The notes below the pieces were generated by a model. That model was not told where the DNA came from and made no database searches. It saw nothing but the letters and a program-made list of their open reading frames with translations. Positions 16,593-24,678 of a DNA stretch of 64,000 bases are shown here, piece after piece. Source of the stretch: an uncultured Myxococcales bacterium (lineage in GTDB: Bacteria > Myxococcota_A > Polyangia > Polyangiales > Polyangiaceae); NCBI GenBank assembly GCA_937872925.1, contig CALMUT010000227.1, positions 1 to 64,000 of the forward strand, read 5' to 3'. Made by a program: the position numbers and the translations under genes. Position 1 is the first letter of the stretch; every line of letters starts with the position of its first letter.

Positions 16593-17683
16593 TTTGCGCT
16601 GACCTCGCCCAGGGCCGCGAGCAGCGCATCGTTCTGCTCCGCGGTCCCAATGGTGACACGCAGGTGCTTGGTCAGGCGGCCGCCGCGCCCATGAAAGCTG
16701 CGCACCAGTACACCTCGGGTCTTGAGCGCGTTGAAAACGTCGACGGCTTCCCCGGGGGTCTTCAGCCACAAGAAATTGGCGTGGCTGTCCGCGGCGTGGA
16801 ACCCGGGAAGCGCGTTCATCGCAGCTTGCACACGGGATCGCTCGTTTTGCACTGCACGCACTCCGACGAGCACTTCGTCCCAGTAGTCGGTCAGCACTCG
16901 AGTCGCCAGTAGCTGGGAGGGTGCTGGCATGTTGTAGGGCTGTCGCACTTTGTCCAACTCGGCGATCAGCTCGGACCGTCCCAGCAGCCAACCCACCCGA
17001 AGCCCCGCGAAACCGACTTTGCTGAGCGTACGCATGATCACGACGTTGTCGTGGCGCCGGTACAGCGCCAGCGCGTCCTTCGCGGCATAGGGCACGTAGG
17101 CCTCATCGATCACGACCACGGAGTCTTTCGCTGCTTCGATGAGCGTTTCAAGGCGCTCTGGGCCAGCCAGGGTCCCGGTTGGGTTGTTGGGGGACGCGAT
17201 GAATACGATGTTGGGCGGCGCCATCTCCAGCGCGCGCAGCATGGATTCCGTGGGCAAGTCCCAAGCTTCGTCCAGGGGCACTTCCATCACCCGCAGCCCT
17301 CGCACGCGCGCGCTAATGCGATACATGACGAAGCTGGGCGTTGTGGTCAGAATCGTCGCCGCGCCGGATTTGTCGCGGGGCCGACGCAGCGCCGTCAGCA
17401 GCATGGCCACAACCTCGTCGCTGCCGACGCCAACCAGGACTTCTTCGGCTGACGCACCCATCTTGGCAGCGATTGCCGTGCGCAACTCCCGGGACAGTGC
17501 GTCCGGGTAGCGCTCGAAAGCGGAATCTGAGAGGCAGCTAGCCAGGCCAGCGCGCAGGCGTTCGGAATTGAGGGGGGGCGCTTCGTTGGCGTCGAGCCGG
17601 ACGGCGAACGTGCCCTGATGCGGGACGTAGCTGGAGAGCTCGGAGAGTTCCGGGGTCAGGAGCTGGGCCAGCGCTTGCCGCAT
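16589..17683 (-). CDS. hisC: Histidinol-phosphate aminotransferase-like PLP enzyme
   Basis: 364-aa fold-type I aminotransferase. PLP signature residues: ASPNNPTG, DEAYVPYA (Asp that pairs with the pyridine nitrogen), and RTLSKVGFAGLRVGW with the Schiff-base Lys. LDANEAPP at the N-terminus and RVTIGTAEQNDALLAAL at the C-terminus are HisC-like. In histidine synthesis it converts imidazole acetol phosphate to histidinol phosphate. No other his gene is nearby: it lies 19 bases behind HMG-CoA reductase and overlaps the TPR lipoprotein gene. A related aminotransferase with another substrate (HisC paralogs act on aromatic amino acids) cannot be excluded. Confidence 0.85.
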   Translation of the reverse strand: MRQALAQLLTPELSELSSYVPHQGTFAVRLDANEAPPLNSERLRAGLASCLSDSAFERYPDALSRELRTAIAAKMGASAEEVLVGVGSDEVVAMLLTALRRPRDKSGAATILTTTPSFVMYRISARVRGLRVMEVPLDEAWDLPTESMLRALEMAPPNIVFIASPNNPTGTLAGPERLETLIEAAKDSVVVIDEAYVPYAAKDALALYRRHDNVVIMRTLSKVGFAGLRVGWLLGRSELIAELDKVRQPYNMPAPSQLLATRVLTDYWDEVLVGVRAVQNERSRVQAAMNALPGFHAADSHANFLWLKTPGEAVDVFNALKTRGVLVRSFHGRGGRLTKHLRVTIGTAEQNDALLAALGEVSAK

Positions 17684-17702
17684 GGGGTGGAGGATACAGC
17701 GA

Positions 17703-19010
17703 TCAGCGACCGCGGATCGCGTCGAGTGCGGCTTTGGCGGCTTCCAAGCTAATTTGCCCGCTCTGAGTCATCTGACTCGCTGTACGTTCGACTTCGCTGC
17801 CCGTGGCTCCCGCTGCTGCAGCGACCGAACGCGCATGCAACGACATATGGCCGCGCTGGATCCCCTCGGTTGCCAGCGCGCGCAGCGCCGCCAGGTTGGA
17901 CGCAAGCCCGACGGAAGCGGCTATCTCGGAAAGCTCCGACGCGCGTTCGATGCCCATGATTTCCAGGCTCAGGCGCGCGACGGGGTGCACGCGGAGCGTT
18001 CCGCCGACAGTGCCCAGGGCCAAAGGCATCTCGAGTTCGCCGGTCAAATCATCCCCGTCCCGCCTCCATACCGCCAGCGGCCCGTAGCGACCCGTTCGAG
18101 CCGCGTAGGAATGCGCTCCAGCTTCGACGGCTCGCCAGTCGTTACCCGTTGCCATCACCACGGCGTCCACACCGTTCATGATGCCCTTGTTGTGAGTGGC
18201 CGCGCGGTACGGATCTAGTTCCGCAAATTTGGATGCTTCCACCACGGCGTCCACCACGGCGCGCCCGTCGGCGTCGCCGTTTTCCCGCACCACAAGGTCC
18301 GGAGCGTGCACGCGGCAGGTGACGCGCACGCGGCGCTTGTCACACAGATTGGTCAAGATGCGCAGCCCTAGCCGCCCACCGCTGAGCTCCCGGGCGCGCG
18401 GGCCCACGGCTTCGGCAACGGAATTGACAAGGTTAGCGCCCATCGCATCTTTACAGTCCACGTGCACGTGCAGCACGAGTTGGCCCTGTCCCAGATTGCG
18501 CACCTCGATCCCGCGCGGACCACCACCGCGTTCGAGTAGCCCCGGCACGGCGTTCGCCGCCAGCGAAAGTAGCTCCGTGGACGCCTGTTCCAATCGGGCG
18601 ATCCCCTGCGGCACGTCGGGCACTGACGAAAGCTGAACCTGGGTGGTCATCCAGGTGTCGATCATTTCTGCTGAGAATCCACCGGCAGCGCGCACCATCT
18701 TGGCGGCGTTGGATGCCGCTGCGATCACACTTGGCTCTTCCACCACCATGGGGACGAGGCGATCGACTCCGTTGACGCGTACATTCAGCGCCACGCCGAA
18801 AGGGAGTCCGTACAGCCCCAGCACGTTTTCGACGACCTTGTCAGCAGTGGTCGCGTCCAGACCACCCGTATCGAGTGCTTCGGTCAGTCGCTCTAGCGTG
18901 ACGTTGGCCCGTCGGGCAATGAGCTGACGCCGGCTGCTCACGTCGAGCTTGTAGAAGTTGGGGATGCGGGAACCTTGTTCCTCGTCCGGGTCGAAGTCGC
19001 TTTCGCTCAT
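17703..19010 (-). CDS. mvaA: Hydroxymethylglutaryl-CoA reductase, class II-like
   Basis: Reduces HMG-CoA to mevalonate, the committed step of the mevalonate pathway. 435 aa, soluble, with no membrane anchor, as in bacterial class II enzymes. Catalytic blocks: ENVLGLYGLPFGVALN and VEEPSVIAAASNAAK (Glu), DCKDAMGANLVNSV (Asp and NAD(P)-domain entry), HNKGIMNGVDAVV (Lys), GTVGGTLRVHPVA, and EGIQRGHMSLHAR with the catalytic His near the C-terminus. The start lies in an ATGA overlap with the phosphomevalonate kinase gene. Confidence 0.95.
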   Translation of the reverse strand: MSESDFDPDEEQGSRIPNFYKLDVSSRRQLIARRANVTLERLTEALDTGGLDATTADKVVENVLGLYGLPFGVALNVRVNGVDRLVPMVVEEPSVIAAASNAAKMVRAAGGFSAEMIDTWMTTQVQLSSVPDVPQGIARLEQASTELLSLAANAVPGLLERGGGPRGIEVRNLGQGQLVLHVHVDCKDAMGANLVNSVAEAVGPRARELSGGRLGLRILTNLCDKRRVRVTCRVHAPDLVVRENGDADGRAVVDAVVEASKFAELDPYRAATHNKGIMNGVDAVVMATGNDWRAVEAGAHSYAARTGRYGPLAVWRRDGDDLTGELEMPLALGTVGGTLRVHPVARLSLEIMGIERASELSEIAASVGLASNLAALRALATEGIQRGHMSLHARSVAAAAGATGSEVERTASQMTQSGQISLEAAKAALDAIRGR

Positions 19011-19939
19011 GGTGCTGATAGATTGGGGTCGCAGTCGGACCCAGTGATCGCATGGACGCCGCGCGCTTCCAGGCGCAGGGCAAGGGGGCGATAGCCGAAG
19101 TTGTCGCGCAGCTCAACCAATGCGGGGCTGGGCGGGCTGTTTCCTACGTACAGCACGCTGTCCCCGCCTCCCGCGCCAGATGCAAGCGTGGTGCCTCCCT
19201 GCGACCGCGATGCGTCGCGCAGCGCCAGCACCGATGGCGTGATGATCGGCACGCCCGCCGCCTGCCCGAGTGAGTGTAGGGCGTCCACCTGCGCGTCCAG
19301 GGCAGCGACCAAACCCGCGCCGTTGCCCGCGGCCAGCGTGGCCACCGCTTGGTGGGCAGCGGCGGTTTGGGCGCCCATCAATTCCTCGAAGGCTGCGGCA
19401 TCCGTTTCCGCCAGGGCCCTCACGCTGCGCACCATGTCTGGGGTGCTGGAAGAGTCACCCGAAAACCATGCCTCGATGCAGAGGGTGCTGGGCAGAGACC
19501 CATGCTCGATGGCAAGCGCATGCCCTTGCAGGTGCGCGATCAACGTGCCGCCGTACGCCGCTGCCGCGACGTCAATGCCGCTGCCGCCGCCTTGGGCGCT
19601 CCGGTGGGCGAGGCGCGCCCTCTCGAAGACCTGAGCTGCCAGGGCCGCATCCGTGAGCGCGGCGTCACGGTCCAAGGCAAGGGCCGCCAGGGACGCCACA
19701 AGGATGGCCGCACTCGAACCCAGTCCGAGCTTCCGATCGCCGTCTCGAAGTGCACTGGCGTCGAAGGCCGGCGCCGGCACGTCCCCCAAAGCCGCACGGA
19801 CCTCGGGCGTGATGAACGCCGCGGGTGCTTCACTGTCCGCGACCACATAGCGATCCACCGCGGTGACCACGGCGGGGGCACCAAAGAGCACTGCATACGC
19901 GCCCGAGAGTACTAGCTTGCCGGGCGCTGCGGCCTTCAT
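19007..19939 (-). CDS. mvaK2: Phosphomevalonate kinase (GHMP family)
   Basis: 310-aa GHMP kinase expected to convert 5-phosphomevalonate to 5-diphosphomevalonate. N-terminal APGKLVLSGAYAVLFGAPAV is the substrate-binding start of the phosphomevalonate kinase group (usually SGEYAVL; Glu is Ala here). KLGLGSSAAILVASLAAL is the ATP P-loop of GHMP kinases, and ASGAGGGDSVLY the C-terminal motif 3. GSGIDVAAAAYGG is also present. Order and 4-base overlaps with mvaD and mvaA support the assignment; the sequence alone would also allow another GHMP kinase. Confidence 0.87.
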   Translation of the reverse strand: MKAAAPGKLVLSGAYAVLFGAPAVVTAVDRYVVADSEAPAAFITPEVRAALGDVPAPAFDASALRDGDRKLGLGSSAAILVASLAALALDRDAALTDAALAAQVFERARLAHRSAQGGGSGIDVAAAAYGGTLIAHLQGHALAIEHGSLPSTLCIEAWFSGDSSSTPDMVRSVRALAETDAAAFEELMGAQTAAAHQAVATLAAGNGAGLVAALDAQVDALHSLGQAAGVPIITPSVLALRDASRSQGGTTLASGAGGGDSVLYVGNSPPSPALVELRDNFGYRPLALRLEARGVHAITGSDCDPNLSAP

Positions 19940-20943
19940 GGGCTGCTGGTTCCCCTCAACAAACGTCGACCTTCGGCCGCATCCAGCAGCGAAGCGTCGC
20001 TGCCCGGCGACGCCGCAATGACACGGGTCACCCCAGGGACGTGCTTCAGCTCGGCGGTAAACTCTTCGGCATCGGCGCTGTTGCAGAGCAATTTGACGTG
20101 TGGGCCGGCATCCATGGTCGCGTAGAGCGCCCCGCCTGCGGCCCGAAGCGAGCGGACCCGCTCGAGTACCGCAAGGGTTGCCGGTCGGAAGTACAACAGC
20201 GCGGGGCGAGCCGACAGCATGCAGGCATGCATCATGAGGGCGCTTTGCTCGGCCGCGACGCCCACGGCGTCTAGATCCCGTGCCAACAGCGCCGTTCGGA
20301 TTTCCTCGAACAGCACGCGAGAGTGCGTGAGCCAGGCCTCATAGTACGGACTCGTATGCGCGGTGTGTTGCATGCCCTGCGTGGAGCCGGTGCCCTTGGG
20401 GCCGGGATCGGTCACGGCGACGAGCATCTTCACGTCGAGGTGGTCCGCTCCTGCCACACGCTCGGCGCTGGCCGCGCCCGCTTCGAGCATGGCCCAGCCC
20501 CCGAAAACCGAGCGCGCTGCGGACGCGCTGGCTGCGCGCGCGAAGGCGCTGACTTCTTCCGGAGCTAGGGCCAGTCCGGCCGCGTGGGACGCCGCTAGGG
20601 CCAGCGCCGCAAAGCCAGACGCACTCGACGCCAAGCCTGAGGCCGTCGGGAAGTTGTTGCGGCTGTCAACTCGGGCGAAGTCGCCGCGTCCTGACCGCGC
20701 GCGGATGGCATCGAGCAAAGCGACGACCCGGCGCGCTTCGGCGTCGGTTGCCGCGCGCCCGTCGAGCCGGACAGCGTGGGCCGTCAGCTTCGCGTCGAAG
20801 GCGACGTGGGTGACCGTATTGAGCCCAGCCAGGGTCAGCGACAAGCTGGGCACCGCCGTGAGGTTTTGCTCGACGTTGGATTTGCCCCAGTATTTGGCCA
20901 GCGCGATGTTCGCGGAAGCCTGTGCGAATGCTTCGTCCGTCAT
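19936..20943 (-). CDS. mvaD: Diphosphomevalonate decarboxylase
   Basis: Catalyses ATP-dependent decarboxylation of diphosphomevalonate to isopentenyl diphosphate. 335 aa. Signature regions: ANIALAKYWGKSN, VPSLSLTL, NNFPTASGLASSASGFAAL (ATP loop), SASAARSVFGGWAMLE, and TMDAGPHVKLLC with the Asp near the active site. 4-base overlaps on both sides tie it to mvk and the phosphomevalonate kinase. Confidence 0.95.
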   Translation of the reverse strand: MTDEAFAQASANIALAKYWGKSNVEQNLTAVPSLSLTLAGLNTVTHVAFDAKLTAHAVRLDGRAATDAEARRVVALLDAIRARSGRGDFARVDSRNNFPTASGLASSASGFAALALAASHAAGLALAPEEVSAFARAASASAARSVFGGWAMLEAGAASAERVAGADHLDVKMLVAVTDPGPKGTGSTQGMQHTAHTSPYYEAWLTHSRVLFEEIRTALLARDLDAVGVAAEQSALMMHACMLSARPALLYFRPATLAVLERVRSLRAAGGALYATMDAGPHVKLLCNSADAEEFTAELKHVPGVTRVIAASPGSDASLLDAAEGRRLLRGTSSP

Positions 20944-21830
20944 GCTGAGGGTCCCGGCACCTGAGCTTCGAACCCAGGTATCTTTTGCGCCTTCCAGGCC
21001 GCGATCACGGCCGCGGCGCTGTCCTGCACTAGGGCGATCACGGCGCCGCCGCCGCCCGCGCCGGTCAGCTTTGCACCGAGCGCGCCGGCGTCCCGGGCGA
21101 TGCCGCAGGCCACTTCAATCTCCTCGCTCGAAACGTGAAGCCCGGCGAGCAGCATTTGGTTGAGGTCCATCAGCTTGCCGAGCCCTTCGGTGTCTCCGGC
21201 TTCCAGGCAGAGCTTGGCGTTTTTGGCGAGGGCTTCGATGCCGTCGAGCGCCTTTTGCACGACGTTGGGCCGTCGCTCTTTGAGCGCCCGGACGGACGCG
21301 ACCATCTTCTTGGTGCTGGCTGGGGGACCGGCGATCCCGACGGCAAGCACCAGCGGCGCGCCGAGGGGGATCAGTGCCGGCGGCTCGCCGCGCACATACC
21401 AAATGCATCCAGCGCTGGCGGCGGCCGCGGTGTCGATGCCCGAGGGCGTTCCGTGGAAGACCTCTTCAAAGGCTCCCGCGGCGGTCAGGACCCGCGCGTC
21501 GCGGTCCCGTTCGTCGCCTAGGGCGTCGAGCACCGCGCGCGCCGTGGCGACGGCGATAGCCGCAGAAGCTCCGAGCCCTGAGCCCGCGACTAGCGCAAGA
21601 TCCACCTGCGTCGAACAGGGCGGGGCGCCGAGGCTTTGCAACAATCTTTGGTAGGCAACGCAGATCTCCGCGTCTGCTTCGAAGTTGCGGTCGCCGACGC
21701 GGATCTCCGGCCGTTCTGAGCGCTGAGCATGGGCGCTCGCCCCCTTGCTGATCCCTGCTGCGATCGCGGGCACGCCATAGACGACGGCGTGCTCACCGCA
21801 CAAGATCACCTTACCGCTGGCGTGTGCCAT
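20940..21830 (-). CDS. mvk: Mevalonate kinase
   Basis: Phosphorylates mevalonate at O5. 296-aa GHMP kinase. Motifs: ASGKVILCGEHAVVYGVPAI (the HAVVYG is specific for mevalonate kinase), GSGLGASAAIAVATARA (ATP loop), EEVFHGTPSGIDTAAAAS with the catalytic Asp, and GAKLTGAGGGGAVIAL. The ATG at 21830 has GGGAG upstream. It follows the polyprenyl synthetase by 36 bases and overlaps mvaD. Confidence 0.95.
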   Translation of the reverse strand: MAHASGKVILCGEHAVVYGVPAIAAGISKGASAHAQRSERPEIRVGDRNFEADAEICVAYQRLLQSLGAPPCSTQVDLALVAGSGLGASAAIAVATARAVLDALGDERDRDARVLTAAGAFEEVFHGTPSGIDTAAAASAGCIWYVRGEPPALIPLGAPLVLAVGIAGPPASTKKMVASVRALKERRPNVVQKALDGIEALAKNAKLCLEAGDTEGLGKLMDLNQMLLAGLHVSSEEIEVACGIARDAGALGAKLTGAGGGGAVIALVQDSAAAVIAAWKAQKIPGFEAQVPGPSA

Positions 21831-21866
21831 GTCCTGGCTCCCAAGGGTGTGTCACGGTGCTTCCCG

Positions 21867-22988
21867 TCAGGATACCCGCGTGGTCATTGCTCGTACGCCG
21901 CCTTCGAGAAGAGCGCGGGCGTCGGGGCGCAGCTTCCCGGCGCGCAATGCCGCCATCGCTTCCCGGACGAGTTCCTCGATGCGACGTTCCACGATATCCC
22001 TGGCGCCAGAGCGTTCTAGCACCTCAATCGCGCGGCCGAGCTCTGCACGTTTCGCCTTTTGGTTGCCCACCACGCTCTTGAGCAGGCGGTGGTCTTTGCC
22101 CCGGGCTTTCTTGAGCGCCACGGTCAAGAGCGCAGTCCTTTTTCCGCTCTTCAGGTCGCTGCCGTAAGGTTTGCCCGTTTGCGCGGTGTCGCCGAAAATC
22201 CCCAGCAGATCATCACGCAACTGGAATGCGACTCCCGCGGGAATCGAAAAGCGGTCCAGGGTCGTCAACAGTCCCGTGCCCCCCCCCGCGAGCAAAGCGC
22301 CAAGGCGTAGCGGACCGCGCACGGTGTAGCTGGCGGTCTTGAGCTCGTAGACCTTTTCCGGGTTGGGGGCTCGAGCAACGATGTCGAGCTGCTGTCCGTA
22401 GATGGCCGCGTTCTGCATCTCCGCGAAACATGCCAGGGCCCTGGCCATTCGTGCCGGCTTAGCCTCGACTTTGGACAGCGCTTCTTGAGCGTAGCTGGAC
22501 GCGAGGTCGCCGGCTAGGATCCCGGCGCGCTCGCCGAGGCGCCGCGAGTGCAGTCGCTCTCCCAGCCAAGCGTGAACAGCGGGACCACCACGGCGCACGG
22601 TGTCGTCGTCCATCCAGTCGTCGTGAATCAAGAAGTAGGCGTGAAGCAGTTCCAGTGCCACGCCGGCGTCCAGGGCGGCATCGATCGGCGCGGAGGGGCT
22701 GGCGGCGCGGTAGCCCGCGATCAGGAGTGCGGGCCGAGTCCGTTTGCCGCCGCGGGCGCACAGGTCACGGATCGACCGCACCAATTCGACGACGTCCTGA
22801 CCGTGCACCTTGGTGCGATCGATCTTGGCGTCCAGAAACCCCATCAAGCGCGCGTCGATGTCTCGGCGGAAGGCGCTGGAGAGGGCGACAAACGCGTTCT
22901 TGGCGATGGCCTTCGCCTTGGGACGCGGGGGCAACGACGGCGGCTTCTTGCGCCGCTTTTTCTTGGAAGTCCGCGTCTTCGCAGGCAT
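21867..22988 (-). CDS. Polyprenyl (geranylgeranyl/farnesyl-type) diphosphate synthase
   Basis: All-trans prenyl chain elongating enzyme. From ATG 22988 it is 373 aa with a Lys/Arg-rich N-terminal extension of about 35 residues not usual in the family. GGKRTRPALLIAGY is the IPP-binding region. The first Asp-rich motif is HDDWMDDD (DDxxD) and the second QLRDDLLGIFGD (DDxxGxxxD), with GKPYGSDLKSGKRTALL after it. Product length cannot be read safely; bulky Tyr/Phe residues just before the first Asp motif (LLHAYFLIHDD) suggest C15-C20. First gene of the mevalonate operon, directly behind a strong promoter. Confidence 0.92.
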   Translation of the reverse strand: MPAKTRTSKKKRRKKPPSLPPRPKAKAIAKNAFVALSSAFRRDIDARLMGFLDAKIDRTKVHGQDVVELVRSIRDLCARGGKRTRPALLIAGYRAASPSAPIDAALDAGVALELLHAYFLIHDDWMDDDTVRRGGPAVHAWLGERLHSRRLGERAGILAGDLASSYAQEALSKVEAKPARMARALACFAEMQNAAIYGQQLDIVARAPNPEKVYELKTASYTVRGPLRLGALLAGGGTGLLTTLDRFSIPAGVAFQLRDDLLGIFGDTAQTGKPYGSDLKSGKRTALLTVALKKARGKDHRLLKSVVGNQKAKRAELGRAIEVLERSGARDIVERRIEELVREAMAALRAGKLRPDARALLEGGVRAMTTRVS

Positions 22989-22998
22989 TTTCCCGGCG

Positions 22999-23027
22999 AT
23001 CGTAGGGCGCAGCCTCGGGGGTGTCAA
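22999..23027 (-). promoter_or_regulatory. Consensus-like promoter of the mevalonate operon
   Basis: On the minus strand: TTGACA (plus coordinates 23022-23027), a 17-base spacer, TACGAT (22999-23004). This is the best promoter match in the window. It ends only about ten bases before the ATG at 22988, so the transcript would be leaderless or nearly so, or translation starts further downstream. Confidence 0.55.
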
Positions 23028-23069
23028 CCGACCGCTAGGCGCTCTATGACCAAGCGAAAGGACGCGCAT

Positions 23070-24131
23070 GTGAGCAAGATCGGGCAGCGAAAAGACGACC
23101 ACTTGGACCTAGCGGCTAACGGGGACGTGGCCTTCAAACGCGTCGGCACCCTGCTTGAGCAAGTGGGGTTGGTGCATGACGCCCTGCCGGAGCTGCGCTT
23201 CGACGACATCGATACTTCGCTGCAGGTGCTGGGCAAGCGCCTGGCCGCGCCGATTCTCATCGCGGGCATGACTGGAGGGACAGCGCGCGCGGGTCGCATC
23301 AATCGCGAGCTGGCGCAAGTGGCCGCGCGTCGGGGGTACGCGTTCGGACTGGGGAGCCAACGTGCGATGCAAAAAGATCCTGATGCCGTCTCGACCTACG
23401 CCGTACGGGATGTGGCTCCGGATCTATTGCTTTTCGGAAACTTGGGGATCGTTCAGGCGTCGCAGGGTGGTGGCCCGGCAGTGCAGTCGTTGGTTGATGC
23501 CGTGGGCGCCGATGCCATGTGCCTGCACATCAACCCGGCGATGGAGCTTGTGCAGTCTGAAGGCGACCGCGATTTTCGTGGCTGCCTAGAGGCGTTTCGC
23601 CGCATCGCGGCCGAGCTGAAGGTCCCGGTGATCGCGAAGGAAACCGGCTCAGGGCTCTCGCCCAGCGTTGCGCGGCGGCTCTTCGATCACGGCGTGCGAC
23701 ACGTCGACGTTTCCGGCGCCGGCGGCACGTCTTGGGTCGCCGTGGAGCGGCAGCGCGCCACCGACGAGCGTCGCGGACTCGGAGATACCTTTTGGGAGTG
23801 GGGGATCCCGACTGCGGCCAGTGTGCTCTGCGTCGCTCCCTGCGGTTTCGAGACGGTCTTCGCCACCGGCGGGCTCAAAACGGGTTTGGACGTTGCACGC
23901 GCGCTCGTCGTCGGCGCCTCGGTTGGGGGGATCGCACGTCCGGTGCTGCAGGCCTTTGAATCCGGCGGCGCGGACTCCGCTGACGCGTTCTTGCAGCAGG
24001 TGGAGACCGAACTGCGCATGGCCATGCTGCTGGTGGGCGCCAAAGACCTCGACGCGCTGCGGGCGGCACCGCGCATGCTCGGTCGGGAGCTTGCCGCGTG
24101 GCAGGCCTTCGCCTCAAGGTCGGGCGAGTAG
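23070..24131 (+). CDS. fni: Type 2 isopentenyl-diphosphate delta-isomerase (FMN-dependent)
   Basis: Interconverts IPP and DMAPP using reduced FMN. I prefer the GTG at 23070, with AAAGGA upstream, giving VSKIGQRKDDHLDL at the N-terminus and 353 aa, the normal size; an ATG at 23046 in the same frame is the alternative. Signatures: RKDDHL, APILIAGMTGGT, AFGLGSQRAMQ, LLFGNLGIVQ, CLHINPAMELVQSEGDRDF, IAKETGSGLS, DVSGAGGTSWVAVE, FATGGLKTGLDVARAL. Divergent from the mevalonate operon across about 80 bases. Its last 18 bases overlap the 3' end of the convergent thioredoxin-like gene. Confidence 0.93.
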   Translation: MSKIGQRKDDHLDLAANGDVAFKRVGTLLEQVGLVHDALPELRFDDIDTSLQVLGKRLAAPILIAGMTGGTARAGRINRELAQVAARRGYAFGLGSQRAMQKDPDAVSTYAVRDVAPDLLLFGNLGIVQASQGGGPAVQSLVDAVGADAMCLHINPAMELVQSEGDRDFRGCLEAFRRIAAELKVPVIAKETGSGLSPSVARRLFDHGVRHVDVSGAGGTSWVAVERQRATDERRGLGDTFWEWGIPTAASVLCVAPCGFETVFATGGLKTGLDVARALVVGASVGGIARPVLQAFESGGADSADAFLQQVETELRMAMLLVGAKDLDALRAAPRMLGRELAAWQAFASRSGE

Positions 24132-24626
24132 CGCCTCAAGCCGTGGAGTCATTTCCGCGACGGCGCCTGCTCCCTTGATGCTGCCTTCCATGCGGGCGGT
24201 CTCGGAACAGCGACCGCGTTCGACTCGGGCCAGAAGCGGGATCATTCGCGACAGACAGCCCGCTGCAGCCAGGCGTTCTTCGTCCTGATCCCGATCGAGC
24301 TCCAGCAGACGGAGCTTGGGAAAACGCGCGTCGAGGTCACCGCGCTTCACCGCGGTCTTGAAGTGCTGGCAGGGCTCGCACCAGGGCGCTCCCACGTAGA
24401 CCAACAAGGTGCGACCCTCCGCCCGCGCCCGTTGTTGCTCCGCCTCCAGCAGTTGCGTCAAGTCGCCTTCGGGCGGCACCATTTTTAGCTCGATGGCCGG
24501 ATCCTTCGTCGCGGGCGCTGTGGCGCGCGCTTTCGGCGGATCGTCCTCGCACCCCGTTAGCCACCCGAGCGCGAGAAGTGGCGCAAGCACCACGCCTACG
24601 CGCCTGGGGTTTCGCCGACAAAGCAT
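24114..24626 (-). CDS. Thioredoxin-like lipoprotein
   Basis: 170 aa from ATG 24626. Lipoprotein signal with LTGC (C26), a charged linker, then a thioredoxin-fold core: LLVYVGAPWCEPCQHFKTAV with the redox pair C83/C86, and LRLLELDRDQDEERLAAAG. The cis-Pro region is probably SRMIPLL. Likely a membrane-anchored periplasmic thiol oxidoreductase of the DsbD-gamma/TlpA kind; partner unknown. No convincing ribosome site. Convergent with and overlapping fni by 18 bases. Confidence 0.8.
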   Translation of the reverse strand: MLCRRNPRRVGVVLAPLLALGWLTGCEDDPPKARATAPATKDPAIELKMVPPEGDLTQLLEAEQQRARAEGRTLLVYVGAPWCEPCQHFKTAVKRGDLDARFPKLRLLELDRDQDEERLAAAGCLSRMIPLLARVERGRCSETARMEGSIKGAGAVAEMTPRLEALLARP

Positions 24627-24678
24627 ATTCGTGACATTAGCGCTTTTTTCCCGGCATGTTTGGTCTACCTTCTCCGGA

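Noticed and set aside
17703-23102. DXP-type or alternative archaeal mevalonate route
   Set aside because: Both phosphomevalonate kinase and diphosphomevalonate decarboxylase with intact motifs are present, so the classical route is complete from HMG-CoA.
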